Below are positions 1-13,321 of a stretch of 64,000 nucleotides of DNA, piece after piece. The DNA comes from Acanthochromis polyacanthus (lineage: Eukaryota; Chordata; Actinopteri; Pomacentridae). A model generated the notes under the pieces. That model was given only the letters and a program-made list of their open reading frames with translations. It did no database searches and had not been told where the DNA came from. Numbering within the stretch: position 1 is the stretch's first letter; every line of letters starts with the position of its first letter. Where the stretch lies: assembly GCF_021347895.1 (NCBI RefSeq), contig NC_067113.1, positions 5,004,251-5,068,250 on the forward strand, given 5' to 3'. Made by a program: the position numbers and the translations under genes.

Positions 1-1357
1 CTCGTTTAAATTGACCACATTCTACACAAAGAAACACAAGACTGTAATTTGGTCTATAATGAGGTATTTATTAACTATTCTATGAAAATAACGACAAGTG
101 AACTATGTACAATGTAGATATGGTGTGTGTGTGTGTGTGTATGTGTAGGACTACATGTGTGTGTGTGCGTGCATGTGTGGAATGTGGGAGTGTGTGAGGG
201 GGAAGGAAATATGGTGAGGATTAGCCAGAGCTAACCTGACGAGGTAATCGGTAATTTGGATTAAGAATTCTAATGATTTGTAAGAGAATAAATTGATTAA
301 ATTAATTAATTGACCAAGCTGTTAGTACATCACCCATAGAATGGAATCAGAGCAAACTCAGCTGGAGTTATTGAAGTGAACCGTCATGGGGCTGGGACTT
401 GCGAGGCCTTCAGATTCGCAGCACACGGTCTGGACCTGCGGGTTCGGAGCGGTGCGTCGTCGTTGTGGTGGCCTAGATGTCCTGCCGCGGGTTGATCGGT
501 TCTATGCCAAGACCTGATCCAGCAGGTCTCCGGAATTCTCAGCTGAGTGCTTAAAAATGATGGTTCTCAGGCTTTAGCCAAGAAAAACGGGTGTTGATGA
601 AAAACGGTCAAAATTAAGAAAAATAAATGCTGGTTCTGAATCGGTTCTTCAGATTAAAACGAATAACGTTGGTTTAAAATTGAGCAAAATGTCTCCTTAA
701 GTTACAAAAATATTAAAAGATAAATAGTTAACAAACTTAGATGGTGAGGGAATTTCAAAGACAGGAAAAACGCGCTTTAGGTAAGAAAATAATGAGAGAG
801 ACTTTGGTTGGCCTCTCAGGAAGAGAAGGGTAAGAGAGAGGGTCGTAAGGGCGTAAGAGAGTGTAAAATGTGGGCTACGGCTGACTTTATCTGTGGGTCC
901 AGCTAAGGGGAGGACCTGGGCGGAGAGAGAGAACTTTTAGGCGCAAGTCTGGTGGAATTTGGAATCTCTTTGTTCTCACAGAGTAGAGAAGAAAGAGGAA
1001 TCCAGAATGGATTAAAATATGATATTAAACGCGTAAAACACGATCTGTCTATCCCACCATATTCAGTTGTGTGAAAGTGAAATGTGTAGATTAATACATA
1101 TGTTCATATGATGTGAATCATTTCATTCATAACTATATGTTTATGACATTAAAAATATGTATCACAGTGAAAATATAACAACAAGTCAGAGATTTGGTAA
1201 CAGGTAAATACAATGGTCATCATTCAACCTAAATGGAGAGGAAATTCAGAGGTTAATAAGGGAATTCAGTCCAAAATCCTGTGGGAGAGATCAATTAACC
1301 AGGCATTTCGATATCTAGGCTTCTGTCAAAGATATAAATATCATTTTTGGATATGAT
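1..1357 (-). mobile_element. Partial retroviral-type LTR, minus strand
   Basis: Read on the minus strand, this stretch has the same layout as the plus-strand LTR at 13.3-14.8 kb. Both have a pyrimidine-rich U3/R part with repeated CTCTCTTACG-like motifs, then a CA/TG microsatellite (about 123-140 here), then an AATAAA-type signal followed by a 'tagaccaaa' block and a 'gtcaat' block near the window edge. The 3' end of the LTR lies left of base 1, so it cannot be told whether this is a solo LTR or part of a longer provirus. The U3 start is placed near 1357 only because a TGTTG-like start is seen there. No coding sequence was found. The family assignment is inference from structure; confidence is moderate for homology to the other copies and low for the exact ends. 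Confidence 0.45.
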
Positions 1358-1807
1358 GTACAACATAATCTCACTATAACTTTGGTAATCAGGAAAGAAC
1401 AAAATAAATCTCAGAAATATGAACTTTGAAGTAATTAGTTTCTTCAGTTAAAGAGTGTGTCTCTCTCTGTTCCAGCCTCCTGCCATAAAGTTTTACGACT
1501 TGTTATCTGATCTGTGGAATGCAGAGACGTCTCCGGCTGAGGGTCTCCTGAAGCTGAAAAGGGATTTTAGCATGAAAGTTCATTAAACAAACATCCATAG
1601 CATATAATTGAAAGTCATTGTCTTTTAAAAAGAAGAAGTTATTCCAGGGGTTTAAATGTTCACAGGAGCTCCATCCTTCTGTGAATGAAAACCTACAGAA
1701 ATACAAATGTCTCAATCCTCCTATAGAGATGGGTGTTGGTCAGTGCTGAAGAGAGAGACAGCTTATCTGAGTTTTGATCAGCTCAGGAATTCCAGGGCCT
1801 TTGCAGT
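1358..1807. other. No gene seen
   Basis: AT-rich spacer between the partial LTR and a duplicated intron-like segment. No reading frame, RNA motif or repeat boundary that I can support was found here. Confidence 0.5.
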
Positions 1808-2020
1808 CTTGCTACAATATACATGTTCAAGTCAAGTAAGTATGTGTAGCTAACACATTGGAAAGCTAGCGCCGTTACAGCTAACGTTCGTAAATATGGC
1901 TAATTAGCTAACTTGTTACCCGCCTCTGAGCGCCGCCACTTTGTGATTTAGATTACTGCATCTTGTTTAGGTTGTCTTAATTTGAAGTTTGCTATGTGTG
2001 TGTTTTGCCTGTCATTCCCC
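1808..2020 (+). repeat. Copy 1 of a ~200-bp duplicated segment (other copy 36545-36745)
   Basis: About 200 bp match 36545-36745 with few differences, including 'atacatgttcaagtcaag', 'gctagcgccgttacagctaa' and 'tttgaagtttgctatgtgtg'. In both copies the segment ends at a pyrimidine stretch. Here that stretch is followed by a CCCCAG acceptor-like site and an open exon-like stretch. At 36.7 kb it runs into a different sequence. This could be an intron shared by duplicated genes or a dispersed repeat. Confidence 0.7.
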
Positions 2021-2022
2021 AG

Positions 2023-2215
2023 ACAGCAAAAAGGTCCGCATTGGATACGGCCACTTCCGCCCTACCTCCGTTTACCAGTCAGACCCGCTGAAAGCACCCG
2101 CGACGTATCTGTCCTCTATTGGTGCGCAGCAGATTCGAGATCTGTGTGTGGAACGGATGTGCGCTTCAGCTGCAGTATAGCACCATTACTGAGGCAGGAG
2201 AAGAGTCGTCTCTCG
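2023..2215 (+). other. Candidate exon of an unrecognised gene
   Basis: An acceptor-like CCCCAG (ending 2022) and a donor-like CG|GTAAGC (after 2215) frame a stretch whose best reading frame begins DSKKVRIGYGHF and runs about 50 codons to an in-frame TAG before the donor. I do not recognise the family. The upstream intron-like sequence is duplicated at 36.5 kb, just ahead of the BEN-domain gene, so this may be an exon of a related or partly duplicated gene. It may equally be chance. The in-frame stop argues that it is either a terminal coding exon or decayed. Confidence 0.25.
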
Positions 2216-3316
2216 GTAAGCACACAATATTACAATTTTATGGTAGTATTCATTTGAAATGTGAGTTTGGATAAGTTATCTTTTGTGTGTGAAGCAATTG
2301 TGGCATCGCTAAACGGTGTTGGCGCGAAAGAGTTAAAACTGTGCATGCGCTCCCTTTTTGGGTTAACATAACGTTTCTGCACTTGCCAGAATGAGCGGTT
2401 GTAGCCCGAATACGGGCCGCTGAACGATCTGCATAAGCATATTTTCAAAATTCATGGAAGCTGCAAACGCCATTATAGAAACACTCTACACCCATGGAAA
2501 GCTTAGATCCTCATGAATCCGCCGGTATAAACCACTTTAAGATGTGATTTCAAATAGCACGGCTCCGTGCGCGTGCATGTGGCTCATGGTGGAGCTGTGC
2601 GTGTCATATTCACTGTATTTCTGTCCATATTTTTTATGAAGATACAGAAAACTACGTTGTTTTGTAGTCAAAATGGCGGCTGAACCCTTTCCTTTTTTTT
2701 ATGACCGGATTTCAACCAAACAAGTGACTCTGGCCTGCGTCACAGGCCTAAACAGCCAACCGTTGCCGAGACTGACAGATCTGGACCTACCTCCATTTCG
2801 TCAGTAACTTCTGAGCAAATCACGTTGGAGAAAGCTTTTGACTGACAGGCCTGGTAGCCAATGAGCCTGCTGAATAGCAGGCTCTGCTCGCAGGGTTCTG
2901 TGAGAATAGACCCTGTGCACGATAGCATGTGCTAGTTCCGGTTGAAAAACTCCGGGTGCTACAGTTACTTCCGGTCCTGCTTACAGCGCTGTCAAAATGG
3001 AAGAAGCCAGCAGTACACTTTACTTTTCCAGATGCCTAGGCAACTTGCCTAAGATTTCTGTTGACGATGTTTATCGTCTCGATGATGATTTTGCGTCAGC
3101 TCCTTAAAGCAAACGGGAAAAGGGATTCAAATTTTATATATCCCAGTACATATATAACTTTGAAGGTAAGTGGCATCGCATCCTACATAACTAGCGCTAG
3201 CTTAACTGTAGGGCTTGCCAAACATGTACCTTATCATTTTATTTTCCAGTATTTATACATTACTATTTTTTGCTTAGTTAGCTACTAGAATCCACTTTAC
3301 ACTTTAGTCTTTGGTA
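2216..3316. other. Non-coding, fragments of the TTAA miniature family
   Basis: No credible gene. Around 2400-2560 the sequence carries pieces shared with 3360-3480 and 42.7-42.85 kb, such as 'gatctgcataagca', 'ggaaagcttag' and 'ggtataaaccactt'. Around 2750-2900 it matches, in the opposite orientation, 11.95-12.08 kb ('caggcctggtagccaatgag'). It is probably a broken older copy of the TTAA-flanked family described at 3317 and 11306. Confidence 0.45.
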
Positions 3317-3855
3317 CTTAGCCCGTTGCGCTTCAGTGTCCCATCTGCGGTACACTTTGAGATCTGCATAAGCAAGTTGCTAAATGTCTGAAACTGCAAA
3401 TGCGATTATACAAACACTATACGCCGATGGAAAGCTTAGATTCTCATGAATCCGCCGGTATAAACCACTTTCAGATGTGATTACCACAGCGGGAAATATA
3501 AACACATTTGTCCGACAACGAATATCCATCCATCCATTTTCTATACACGGCTTCAACGTACACAGCGTGACTCACATTTCCGGGTTCATTATTACACACG
3601 GATGAAAATATTCCACAAAAAACGGCCATAATCCAACCTTGGACATCCAGACGAAACAAGCCAGTAACATATTTTGTCCAAAATATGTCTTGAAGTCGGT
3701 ATATAATCCACGAATAGGTCGTTTTCAAGGAAATGCACCTTGCGATGCGCGTCTAATATTCCCTGTAGTTCTCGTCATATTTTTATTTACAAATAGAATA
3801 TTAGCGATTTTTTTGTACTGAAAGTGGCTGGAATTGACTGCAGCTGAAAGGGTTA
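3317..3855 (+). mobile_element. TTAA-type miniature element, copy 1
   Basis: The left edge reads TTA-GCCCGTTGCGCTTCAG and the right edge CAGCTGAAAGGG-TTA. Ends with CCC/GGG next to a TTA(A) target are typical of piggyBac-like elements. Most of the body matches 42681-43200 closely. The inner left part, about 3365-3480, is also shared in inverted orientation with the 7-bp-TSD elements at 17890 and 26189. It encodes no transposase, so it would be non-autonomous. A minus-strand open stretch is shared by both copies but has no known domain. Superfamily assignment is inference from the TTAA context. Confidence 0.5.
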
Positions 3856-4757
3856 GTCGAGTTCAGCAAGACATTTTATATTTGTAGTTTTGTTTGAACA
3901 AAATGACAAATGCTTGGATTTCCTCTATATTTGATTAGATGTAAAAACGGAATAACAAATGATTGAAGAGTGCACGGATTGTTGTTATAGTTTATCAGAT
4001 ATTTGCTGTTTGATCAGTGACTATGCACTAATATTCCCGATCCTCAGCTCAGTGTGAAACATTTTTTTTCATCTAATTTTGGCAATCCACTGAGCCCGCA
4101 AATGCCAGTCTTTTGGAAAACGGTGAAGGCTTATAGAACTGTTATAAACACCAAAAGCCGAACATAATGGTACACTACAGTACCTCCCATATCGACCTTG
4201 AACACGCTGAAATCTGATTTTTTTGTTTTGCTGAAAAAACAGTGTTTTTCTTTTTTGATTCCATGTTATCCATGCTGCGAAATAGCCTCCGGAAGGACCT
4301 GTAAGCCCCTACGGTCAGAACCCGGAAGTTAGCATTTTTGACGTGCACAGGGTCTATTCACACCTCCCCCTCAGAGCCTCTCTCACCCCCTCCCCTTCTC
4401 TGCGTCTGAGACACGCTGCTCTGAAGCGAGTTTTTGAGTTCTTTGAGTTTTTGGAGTGAAAATAATGTGAAAACGGGCTGAAAAAGGAACATATACCATT
4501 TTTGTCCAGGGTATACAGAGGGTGTCCAAAATTGACACCGCCTGGCCATAGCAGTACAAATACATGTGTGAAACACTCATTTTATTGCACCTAGAGTAAT
4601 TCTGACTGCACTGGGTGAAAATTCAGGTTGTCAGCTTACAAAGGAGACCCCAACCATGCATGTACTCCAAACAGTTCAAGAACAGCATTCAATTTACTTT
4701 CCATACATCTTCAGTAGAAATTTCAGGCGAAAATTGACAGAAGCTTATAGGGTTAAG
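3856..4757 (-). repeat. Second piece of the TTAA-type family, inverted relative to 11.3-12.1 kb
   Basis: Read on the minus strand from 4757, this matches 11306 onward. It starts with TTAACCCT at the edge, then 'gaaatttctactga', then 'gaattttcacccagtgcagt' and 'gtgtttcacacatgtatttg'. The agreement extends to about 4490 with scattered gaps. It is a separate insertion, or one arm of a broken composite, of the element described at 11306-12650. No coding capacity was seen. Confidence 0.45.
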
Positions 4758-5187
4758 CTTCAGCGTCCCGTATTCGGGACATTTTGAGATCTGCATAAGG
4801 ATTTTTCAAAATTCACCGAAGCCTTGCCTATTAAAAAAAATATCAAGTCAACATTTCTGTCTGAGTTAAATTCACTGCCAACATAACCATATATTTTAGA
4901 AAACACTGCATAATCTAAATGCTTTCTCCCCCAATAGGGCTGTTCCTGTGTGAAGCAACTGTCGCTGTGAGAAGTGAGTGAAATATGGAGACAAGAGTGA
5001 TCTCTAGGTCTACACTGCAAAGGCGTGCGAGCAGAGACCTGGACAGGAGACTACAACAAATTACCAATGACTACAACACTGTGCTGGAGGACATTTGCAA
5101 TACAGATGTAGGGGGGAGTGCACTGCATCCGCTGTAGACATGGACACATCTGTCTATGAAGATATGAATGGTTGCAGTGATGAATAA
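4758..5187 (+). other. 5' flank of the CACTA-like transposase gene
   Basis: The first part resembles the left edge of the TTAA family ('cttcagcgtcccg', 'gagatctgcataag'). From about 4980 the sequence leads into the transposase start at 5188 and may hold its 5' UTR. No TATA box or terminal inverted repeat of the CACTA-like element could be found, so the left end of that element is not located. Confidence 0.3.
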
Positions 5188-5763
5188 ATGGACTTTCCTC
5201 AGTATAGGCCAGACTCAGATCCTGACTCAGACTCAGACTTGTCAGATGATGTTTTTGAACCATGTAGCCTCAGAGAAAGTATCTGTAATTGGGCCCTCAC
5301 CTTTGGTATTTCCCTTGTAGCGCTCACAGCACTTCTAAGTATATTGCAATTTTACCACCCTGATCTGCCAAAAGATGCTAGAACTCTTCTTAAGACTGAC
5401 ACTCGCTACGCTATTCAGAACAAGGTTGGGGGGCAGTATCATTATTTTGGTATATTGTCTTCCATCAAGAGGACACTGTCTCGGGTAGTTGACTCCGTTA
5501 CTGATTGTTTTACATTGAAGTTACAGATAAACATAGATGGGTTACCTTTGTTCAAGAGCTCAGGTGTTCAAATTTGGCATATATTGGGACTGTTGGTCAG
5601 TGTTCCCATGAAAGAGCCTGTTGTAATTGCTTTATTTTGTGGGATGAACAAACCAAGTTCAGCTAATGAATTCTTAAAAGACTTTGTTGTTGAACTTCAG
5701 GAACTGGAGAAGGGCTATGATTTTAATGGGAAACGGCTTTTTCTGAATGTCGACTCCATAATA

Positions 5764-7398
<1,635 letters not shown>

Positions 7399-8748
7399 TA
7401 TGTGATGCACCTGCCAGAGCATTTGTAAAGTGCATAAAGCCACATAATGGATATTATGGCTGTGATAAATGTGTCCAGCGAGGACAGTTTGTAAACAGAC
7501 ACGACATTTCCATCTACCGATAGCATGCTTAGGACTGATGAGTCCTTTGCACGTGAGGCATATGAGGACCATCAAAATGGGCCAAGTCCTTTTCTTGGTT
7601 CAAATATTGGCATGGTGACACAATTTCCCCTTGATTATATGCACTTGGTTTGTTTGGGTGTTGTCCAGAAGTTGTTGCTTATGTGGCTCAGAGGTCCTCT
7701 TACTATTCGTCTATCTGCTAATGTTGTTAATAGAATGTCTGAACATATGAAAAAACTGAAGCCTGACATTCCCATGGAATTTGCTCGTAAACAGAGATCA
7801 TTTAGAGAAATATACAGCTGGAAAGCCACTGAATTTAGGCAATTTCTCTTGTATACTGGTCCAGTTATATTGTCTTTGTATTTGGAGAGTACTACAATGT
7901 ATAACAACTTCATGTTGCGTTTTTCTGCCATTTCACTTTTGATCAATCCAGACCTTGCATTATCCTACTGTCAGTATGCACAGACATTACTTGAAACGTT
8001 TGTGAAACATTTTGGTGAGATAAATGGCAATGAAAATATTGTTTACAATGTGCATGGTTTAATTCACCTACCCTTGGATGTACAGCAGTTTGGTAGTCTA
8101 GATCGCATTTCCGCGTTTTCTTTTGAAAACCACCTCCAGAAGATGAAGAAGCTTGTCCGCAAACCAGAATGTCCCATCGCTCAGATCATACATTGATTGT
8201 CGGAACAAAGTTTTGTTGGGACCTGCATGACACCTTGTCAGGATTCTGGTTTGGCATTGGGTTCTTTAAAAAAACACTTTGATGGACCAGTTCCTGCTGG
8301 GCTTGATGTTAAAGGACAGTACAAGCAGTTAGACACTGATCAGTGGACAATGAAAGTCAAGAGGAAACAACATCTTTTTGATTGGGGAAGATATTTGTGT
8401 GATAGACAACACTGTTGAGTGCATAAGTGGAATATATGTTGTATACAGAGTCTTTTCGGATAAAAAGGACTTCTTTACATATCCATTCAGTTCTGACCTG
8501 CTAGATATATACTCTGTGAGTCAAGCATTAGGTGCAATCAAATATACAGAACTGTCAGCTGTTTGAAGAAAATGCATTGCCCTTCCACATAGGAGAGATC
8601 CAAATAGAGCTGCAATAATTGACAAATTAATTGCAGACTATTTTAATCCTTTTATTTTAATCTGTAATACGATGCTTCTTAGATTTGAAATGGCAGAACA
8701 ATTGACATTGACGTTGAACAATGTACTGACTTCAAAGGATCTGAAAAT

Positions 8749-10266
8749 GTGCCAACAGAATGCACTCTTCTGTCCACATCCTTATTTTTTTTATCTCTCT
8801 GTCAAAGGATGTTTCTTGTTGTGGAATTTCTTGGTGTGAAAAAGTCTGTGGGTGTGCTGCCACAATCATGGTACAAGGATGGAGTGGCTTACTGGCCAAA
8901 CTACAAGAATGATGAAAAGATCAACAAAGCTCCAAGATCAGTTCACCTGAAAAGCCAGGTGAACACTGGACCAGATATGATGCCAGGGTGTTGACCAGAT
9001 GTGGTAAGTGATTTCATTAAGCACACAGCACACGTATGGTGTTAGTCGCTAACTTTCAGTTAGTTAAAACTGACAGTTTGACTTTTTTAGGTGATTATTT
9101 GACAGCCAGGCAGGCAATGAGAAAGTCTTCGAACTGTCCAACATCAGAACTGGATTCTGATCAGGAAGAAGACTTAATGCGTGCCAAGAGGAAACGTAAG
9201 CCAGTGTAAGTCAGAACAACAATCTCATACATTGTTAGGATTAATTAGAATGAATTAATGTACTTAAATTAATTTGAGCACTTTATAATAAAGATGATTA
9301 AAATTTTGTCTCAGGGATTGTCATTAAGGTATTGCCTTATACATGGACTAAAAGACTGGGAGTTTCCCATCTGTGTGGGTTTTGCTTTATTGTCTGTAGA
9401 AATTAATGCAAATTTTTCTTTTACAAACAGCAAGCACTTTGAGTCAGACAGTGAGGATGAAGAGGCTCAGCCATCTTTAAAATCTAAGCCACACAAATTA
9501 ATACCACAGACTGCACCACCAGGTCCATCTCCTCACCTGTCGTCACCGCCACCAGTTAAACCTCCTCACCTGTCGTCATCATCACCTCCATCAGTGGCAT
9601 TGTCAGTGTCAACTCATCCACCTTTATTACCAAGGCAAATTAAATTTCACCAAAAACACACTTAAATTCATACATTTGCAATTTTTTAAAATAGGTCTAC
9701 AACTGTGCTGCATTTTTTTTCTTCTAATTTTTGTATGAATATTTTTGGGTCAAATGCTCTTCTCACCCCGTTTCTTCATACCTCTTTGCTTGAAGCCCTG
9801 CATATAGACGCCGGAGCCCAGTGACACTTCATCGGTCTGCATCAAGCTATTCAATGCCACACCGTAAGCTGCCTCTACATCGGTCATCACCAAGCCCCCA
9901 TCCATCTCCGAGTCAGTCTTCATCTCACGCTGCCCATCGGCCATCTCCTTGTGGGTCTGCAGGTCAACGTCAGCCATCTCCATGCCCACCTCTATCTCCA
10001 AGTGGGCCTACATCGCACGGAGCTCATTATCGGTCATCTCAAAGCCCCCAGTCATCTCCTCGCCTGTCTTCATCGCACGCAATGGAATCTCATTGGTTAC
10101 CATCATATTCATCTCATCAGTCAACGCCATCATCCCACCCGGTGCCATCTAATCAGTCCTTAATCTCTGCACAAAGGTCACACCTAAGCTCTAAAAATGC
10201 CACAGAACCATTCAAGCCATCTTTCAGAGTGGGGCAATCTGAAATGGAGCACATACCTTGCTCTGG
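8749..10266 (+). pseudogene. Second gene of the CACTA-like element, 5' exons
   Basis: Exon-like pieces follow the transposase. Exon 1 (to about 9002, donor GTG|GTAAGT) has MFLVVEFLGVKKSVGVLPQS and WYKDGVAYWPNYKNDEK, resembling the N-terminus of the DUF4806-type proteins that accompany such transposases. A frameshift near 8960 moves the end into the frame reading TRYDARVLTRC. Exon 2 is 9091-9205 (acceptor TTTTAG, donor GT|GTAAGT; acidic, ending KRKRKPV). Exon 3 begins near 9431 after ACAG and is Ser/Pro-rich. A further piece, 9800-10266, is very Ser/His/Pro-rich with RRRSPVTLHRSAS. The 3' exons lie beyond insertions at 14904 and 17077. Function in the family is not established; it may help DNA binding or transposition. 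The name is inference from resemblance. Confidence 0.5.
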
Positions 10267-11305
10267 TGAGTTCTCATGTACTTATTAGTTGCATATGGGG
10301 ATGTCACAATTATAGATTTTCTAGGTACTATTATTGTCTGAAAACTAATCCCGATTTCACCATAATTATGTAATTTAATAGCACTGTACATAACACTCCT
10401 TTTTACATCTAAGTTTAATTTTCTTTTGATGTAAAAAAAAAAACAATATTGCAAGGAAGGAGACAAAATTCCTGTTATAATTCCTATTGGAATGAAGCTA
10501 AAATCACCTCTGGCGTGGAAACAATCCAACATAAAGGCTACACATGAACCATTAATTCTATCACAAACAAATTTAAAATGCTACAGGACCTTAACCTGGG
10601 CCTACATCAGGGTTCACCAATTCAGTCCTACAAAAACATTTCTTCTCAAGTTAAGAGAATTTAGAGAAGGTGGGGAAAACAGCAGGCTTGCTTGGATTTC
10701 CAGTTGCACTTTAAAAGAACAAATGCCATTTGAAACATAAATTATAATGAAATGATGACAGTTAATCAAGAAATAAACTTAATACAAGCTGCTTTGAAAT
10801 AAAAGGGGTTAAAGACTGCAGGAATCAGCAATGGTTCCTGTTGAGAGCTTTTTCATGCAACGTTTGTAATAAATGAAACTGACACCCCATAGTGCTGGGA
10901 TGTCTGAGCCGACCCTGATTCAGCACAGCTGGGAAGAATCAAGCAAAGCTAATTCTAAGTGTTCACAATGTTGACAAAACTACGTTTGCTTGATGCAGTT
11001 TTCTGCCGCCTGTGTACAACGGCCTGTAGAAGAAACTAACGCTGAGTGGTTCACTCGTGTGCGATAATGTACAAGGTGCCAGCTTTTACAAAGTATGAAT
11101 GTGAAATCTAAAGGAAAATCAGATTTATGTACTACATTAAATACATTTGCAGTTTGTTGTGATAGATGAATGGTTACTATGGAAAGACTCCTGACACTGC
11201 ATGCATAACTATGTGTAGTCAACATCCAGCTTCAAGAGGCCCAGACATTCCACAGGAACATCATCTCACAGGAAAAACAAAATCCTCTCCCCTCAGAAAG
11301 CCTAA
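10267..11305. other. Intron-like stretch of the CACTA-like second gene
   Basis: The candidate donor (CTCTG|GTGAGT) at about 10265 is followed by AT-rich DNA without credible coding sequence. No transposon ends could be assigned between 10300 and 11305. Confidence 0.4.
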
Positions 11306-12650
11306 CCCTTTAAGGTCCAGGCAATTTCTGCCCGAAATTTCTACTGAGATTTACAGAAAGTAAATTGAATGCTGTTCTTGAACTGTTTGGAGTACATGCA
11401 TGGTTCCAGTCTCATTTGAAAGCTGACAACCTGAATTTTCACCCAGTGCAGTCAGAATTACTCTAGGTGCTACTGGCACAGAGTATTTCATGTTGGAACA
11501 CACTGAATTAGGATGAATTTTTTTCTCGCCTACATTTTTTCCCTAATAAAACACCTGAAAATCAGTGTGGCAGCACTGTAAGAGCTTGAAAACACAATAT
11601 TGCAAAAGCCTGGGGTCTTACATAGTTCAGGTCAAAATTTCAGAGCAATACTACAAGAAATGAGTGTTTCACACATGTATTTGTACTGATATGCTCCGCC
11701 CCTGTCAATGTTGGATACAATCTTTATACACTGTGCACACTCTCTACAGAATGGTATAAATTCATTTTCACTTAATTTTCACATTATTTTCATTCCAAAA
11801 ACTCATAAAGAACTCAAAAAATCACTTCAGATAGGCTTCAGTGTCGATCACACACACAGATTGAGAGGAATACAGAGAAACAGCAGGTGGAGCCCGGAGC
11901 TCACGAATGAAATATCATATAAAGCCGCTGGCAGAGGCGGGATTTATATTCAAGCCATTCAGCAAGCTCATTGGCTACCAGGCCTGTCAATCTAACGTTT
12001 CCTCCGGCGTGATTTGCTGAGAAACAAGTCAATCAAGTGATGTAATCGATATCTGTCAGACTCGGCCATGGTTGGCTATATCGCCGAAGTAGGCGGAAAC
12101 GAGTCACCTGATTGGTTGAAGTCCGGTTTGAAGCGGTAGAGAAGCGTCCAGTATCCATTTTGAATCGCGAACAAAGGGAATACGACCGTGTATGATAAAG
12201 TTATAATAGAAAGATGCAGTGAATATGAAACGCACAGCGCCACCACGCGCCGCGTGCACGCGCACGGAGCCGATCGTTTTCTGGATTTTTTACTTATTTC
12301 GAGACATGTTTTGGCCAAAGTATTATACTGGATTGTTTCCTCTGGATGGCTAAGCTTGGGTTCTGGCCGGTTTTTGTGGATTATCTTCTTTTATGACCAG
12401 AAACGAGCGTCCAAACTGCGTCGACAGGTGAGCTGTGCACGTTTACATGACTTGTTGTTTGTTGGATAAATGTGTTTATATTACCCGCTGTGGTAATCAC
12501 ATCTGAAAGTGGTTTATACCGGCGGATTCATGAGAATCTCAGCTTTCTATGTGTGTATAGTGTTTGTATAATCGTGTTTGCAGTGTCCTTCTATTTAAAA
12601 AAAAGCGTAAAAACGGCCCGCCCGCGGGCCGGCGTACTTTAAACTAAGAG
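11306..12650 (-). mobile_element. TTAA-type miniature element, copy in opposite orientation
   Basis: The left edge is TAACCCTTTAAGG at about 11306. The right edge lies near 12648, where 'gtactttaaac' follows a GC-rich 'cccgcgggccggcg' block comparable to the ends of the copies at 3317 and 42681. The body matches 4757 down to about 2740 in inverse orientation (several blocks of 15-25 bp). Its right part, 12485-12590, carries the same 'ctgtggtaatcacatctgaa' core that occurs in the 7-bp-TSD elements. It has no transposase. The element sits inside an intron of the CACTA-like second gene, so it inserted after that element. Confidence 0.5.
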
Positions 12651-13321
12651 CCCCAAAGTGGATTTTTATGGCTTCAGAGACATCTGCACCTTCCACCAAA
12701 AGCCTCGTAAAATTCATTTACGGGGACTGTTGTATTTGCATGTTTTCTTGTATTCCTACCTTCACAGAAGACACTAAGACCCCTTGCAGAGAATTGGAAG
12801 GGGACACAAATGTTTCACACCTTCCTAAATTTGCATCTAAAGGACTGTTTATTCCCTTTTGGTTCCTATCCTTTGATTAACTGAACTCATCTTCACAGAC
12901 GCCATGCAGTCTCCCTCCCTCTCGATCAGATACCGAGAGTCATAAATATCTAAGGACCTTTCCGTCACCCCGGGAGGGCTGCAGAAAGACACTCAGCCTG
13001 TTTGATGCCAATAAGGACTCTCTTTCTAAAAATCATGCTTCTGAAATTTTGTTTGTGATTTTGAAGATATCAAAGTTGAAATAATAATTTGTTATACGTT
13101 AGGACAGAAATATGCTAGAGACGTCGGAGTTGGACTGAGATATTAATTCTGAAAGTTTATTGTCTGCCTAACCCATTTCTTCCTCAGTTCAACATTGCCC
13201 CCTATTGACGTCGGAATGCCATGACATTATCAAGGATTTCACTGAAATTAATCATAAAATTGTGTTTTATACAGGTCGAAAAGAGTTGGAAATTGTTTAT
13301 TTACCTCCTTATGTACACCAT
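12651..13321. other. No gene seen
   Basis: AT-rich DNA between the TTAA element and the LTR. The short open stretch at 12668-12880 has no recognisable domain, and no RNA motif was found. Confidence 0.45.

Noticed and set aside
9750..10163. Open frames in other phases over the Ser/Pro-rich exon
   Set aside because: The plus-strand frame RRRSPVTLHRSAS fits the CACTA-like second gene; the others follow from its simple composition.
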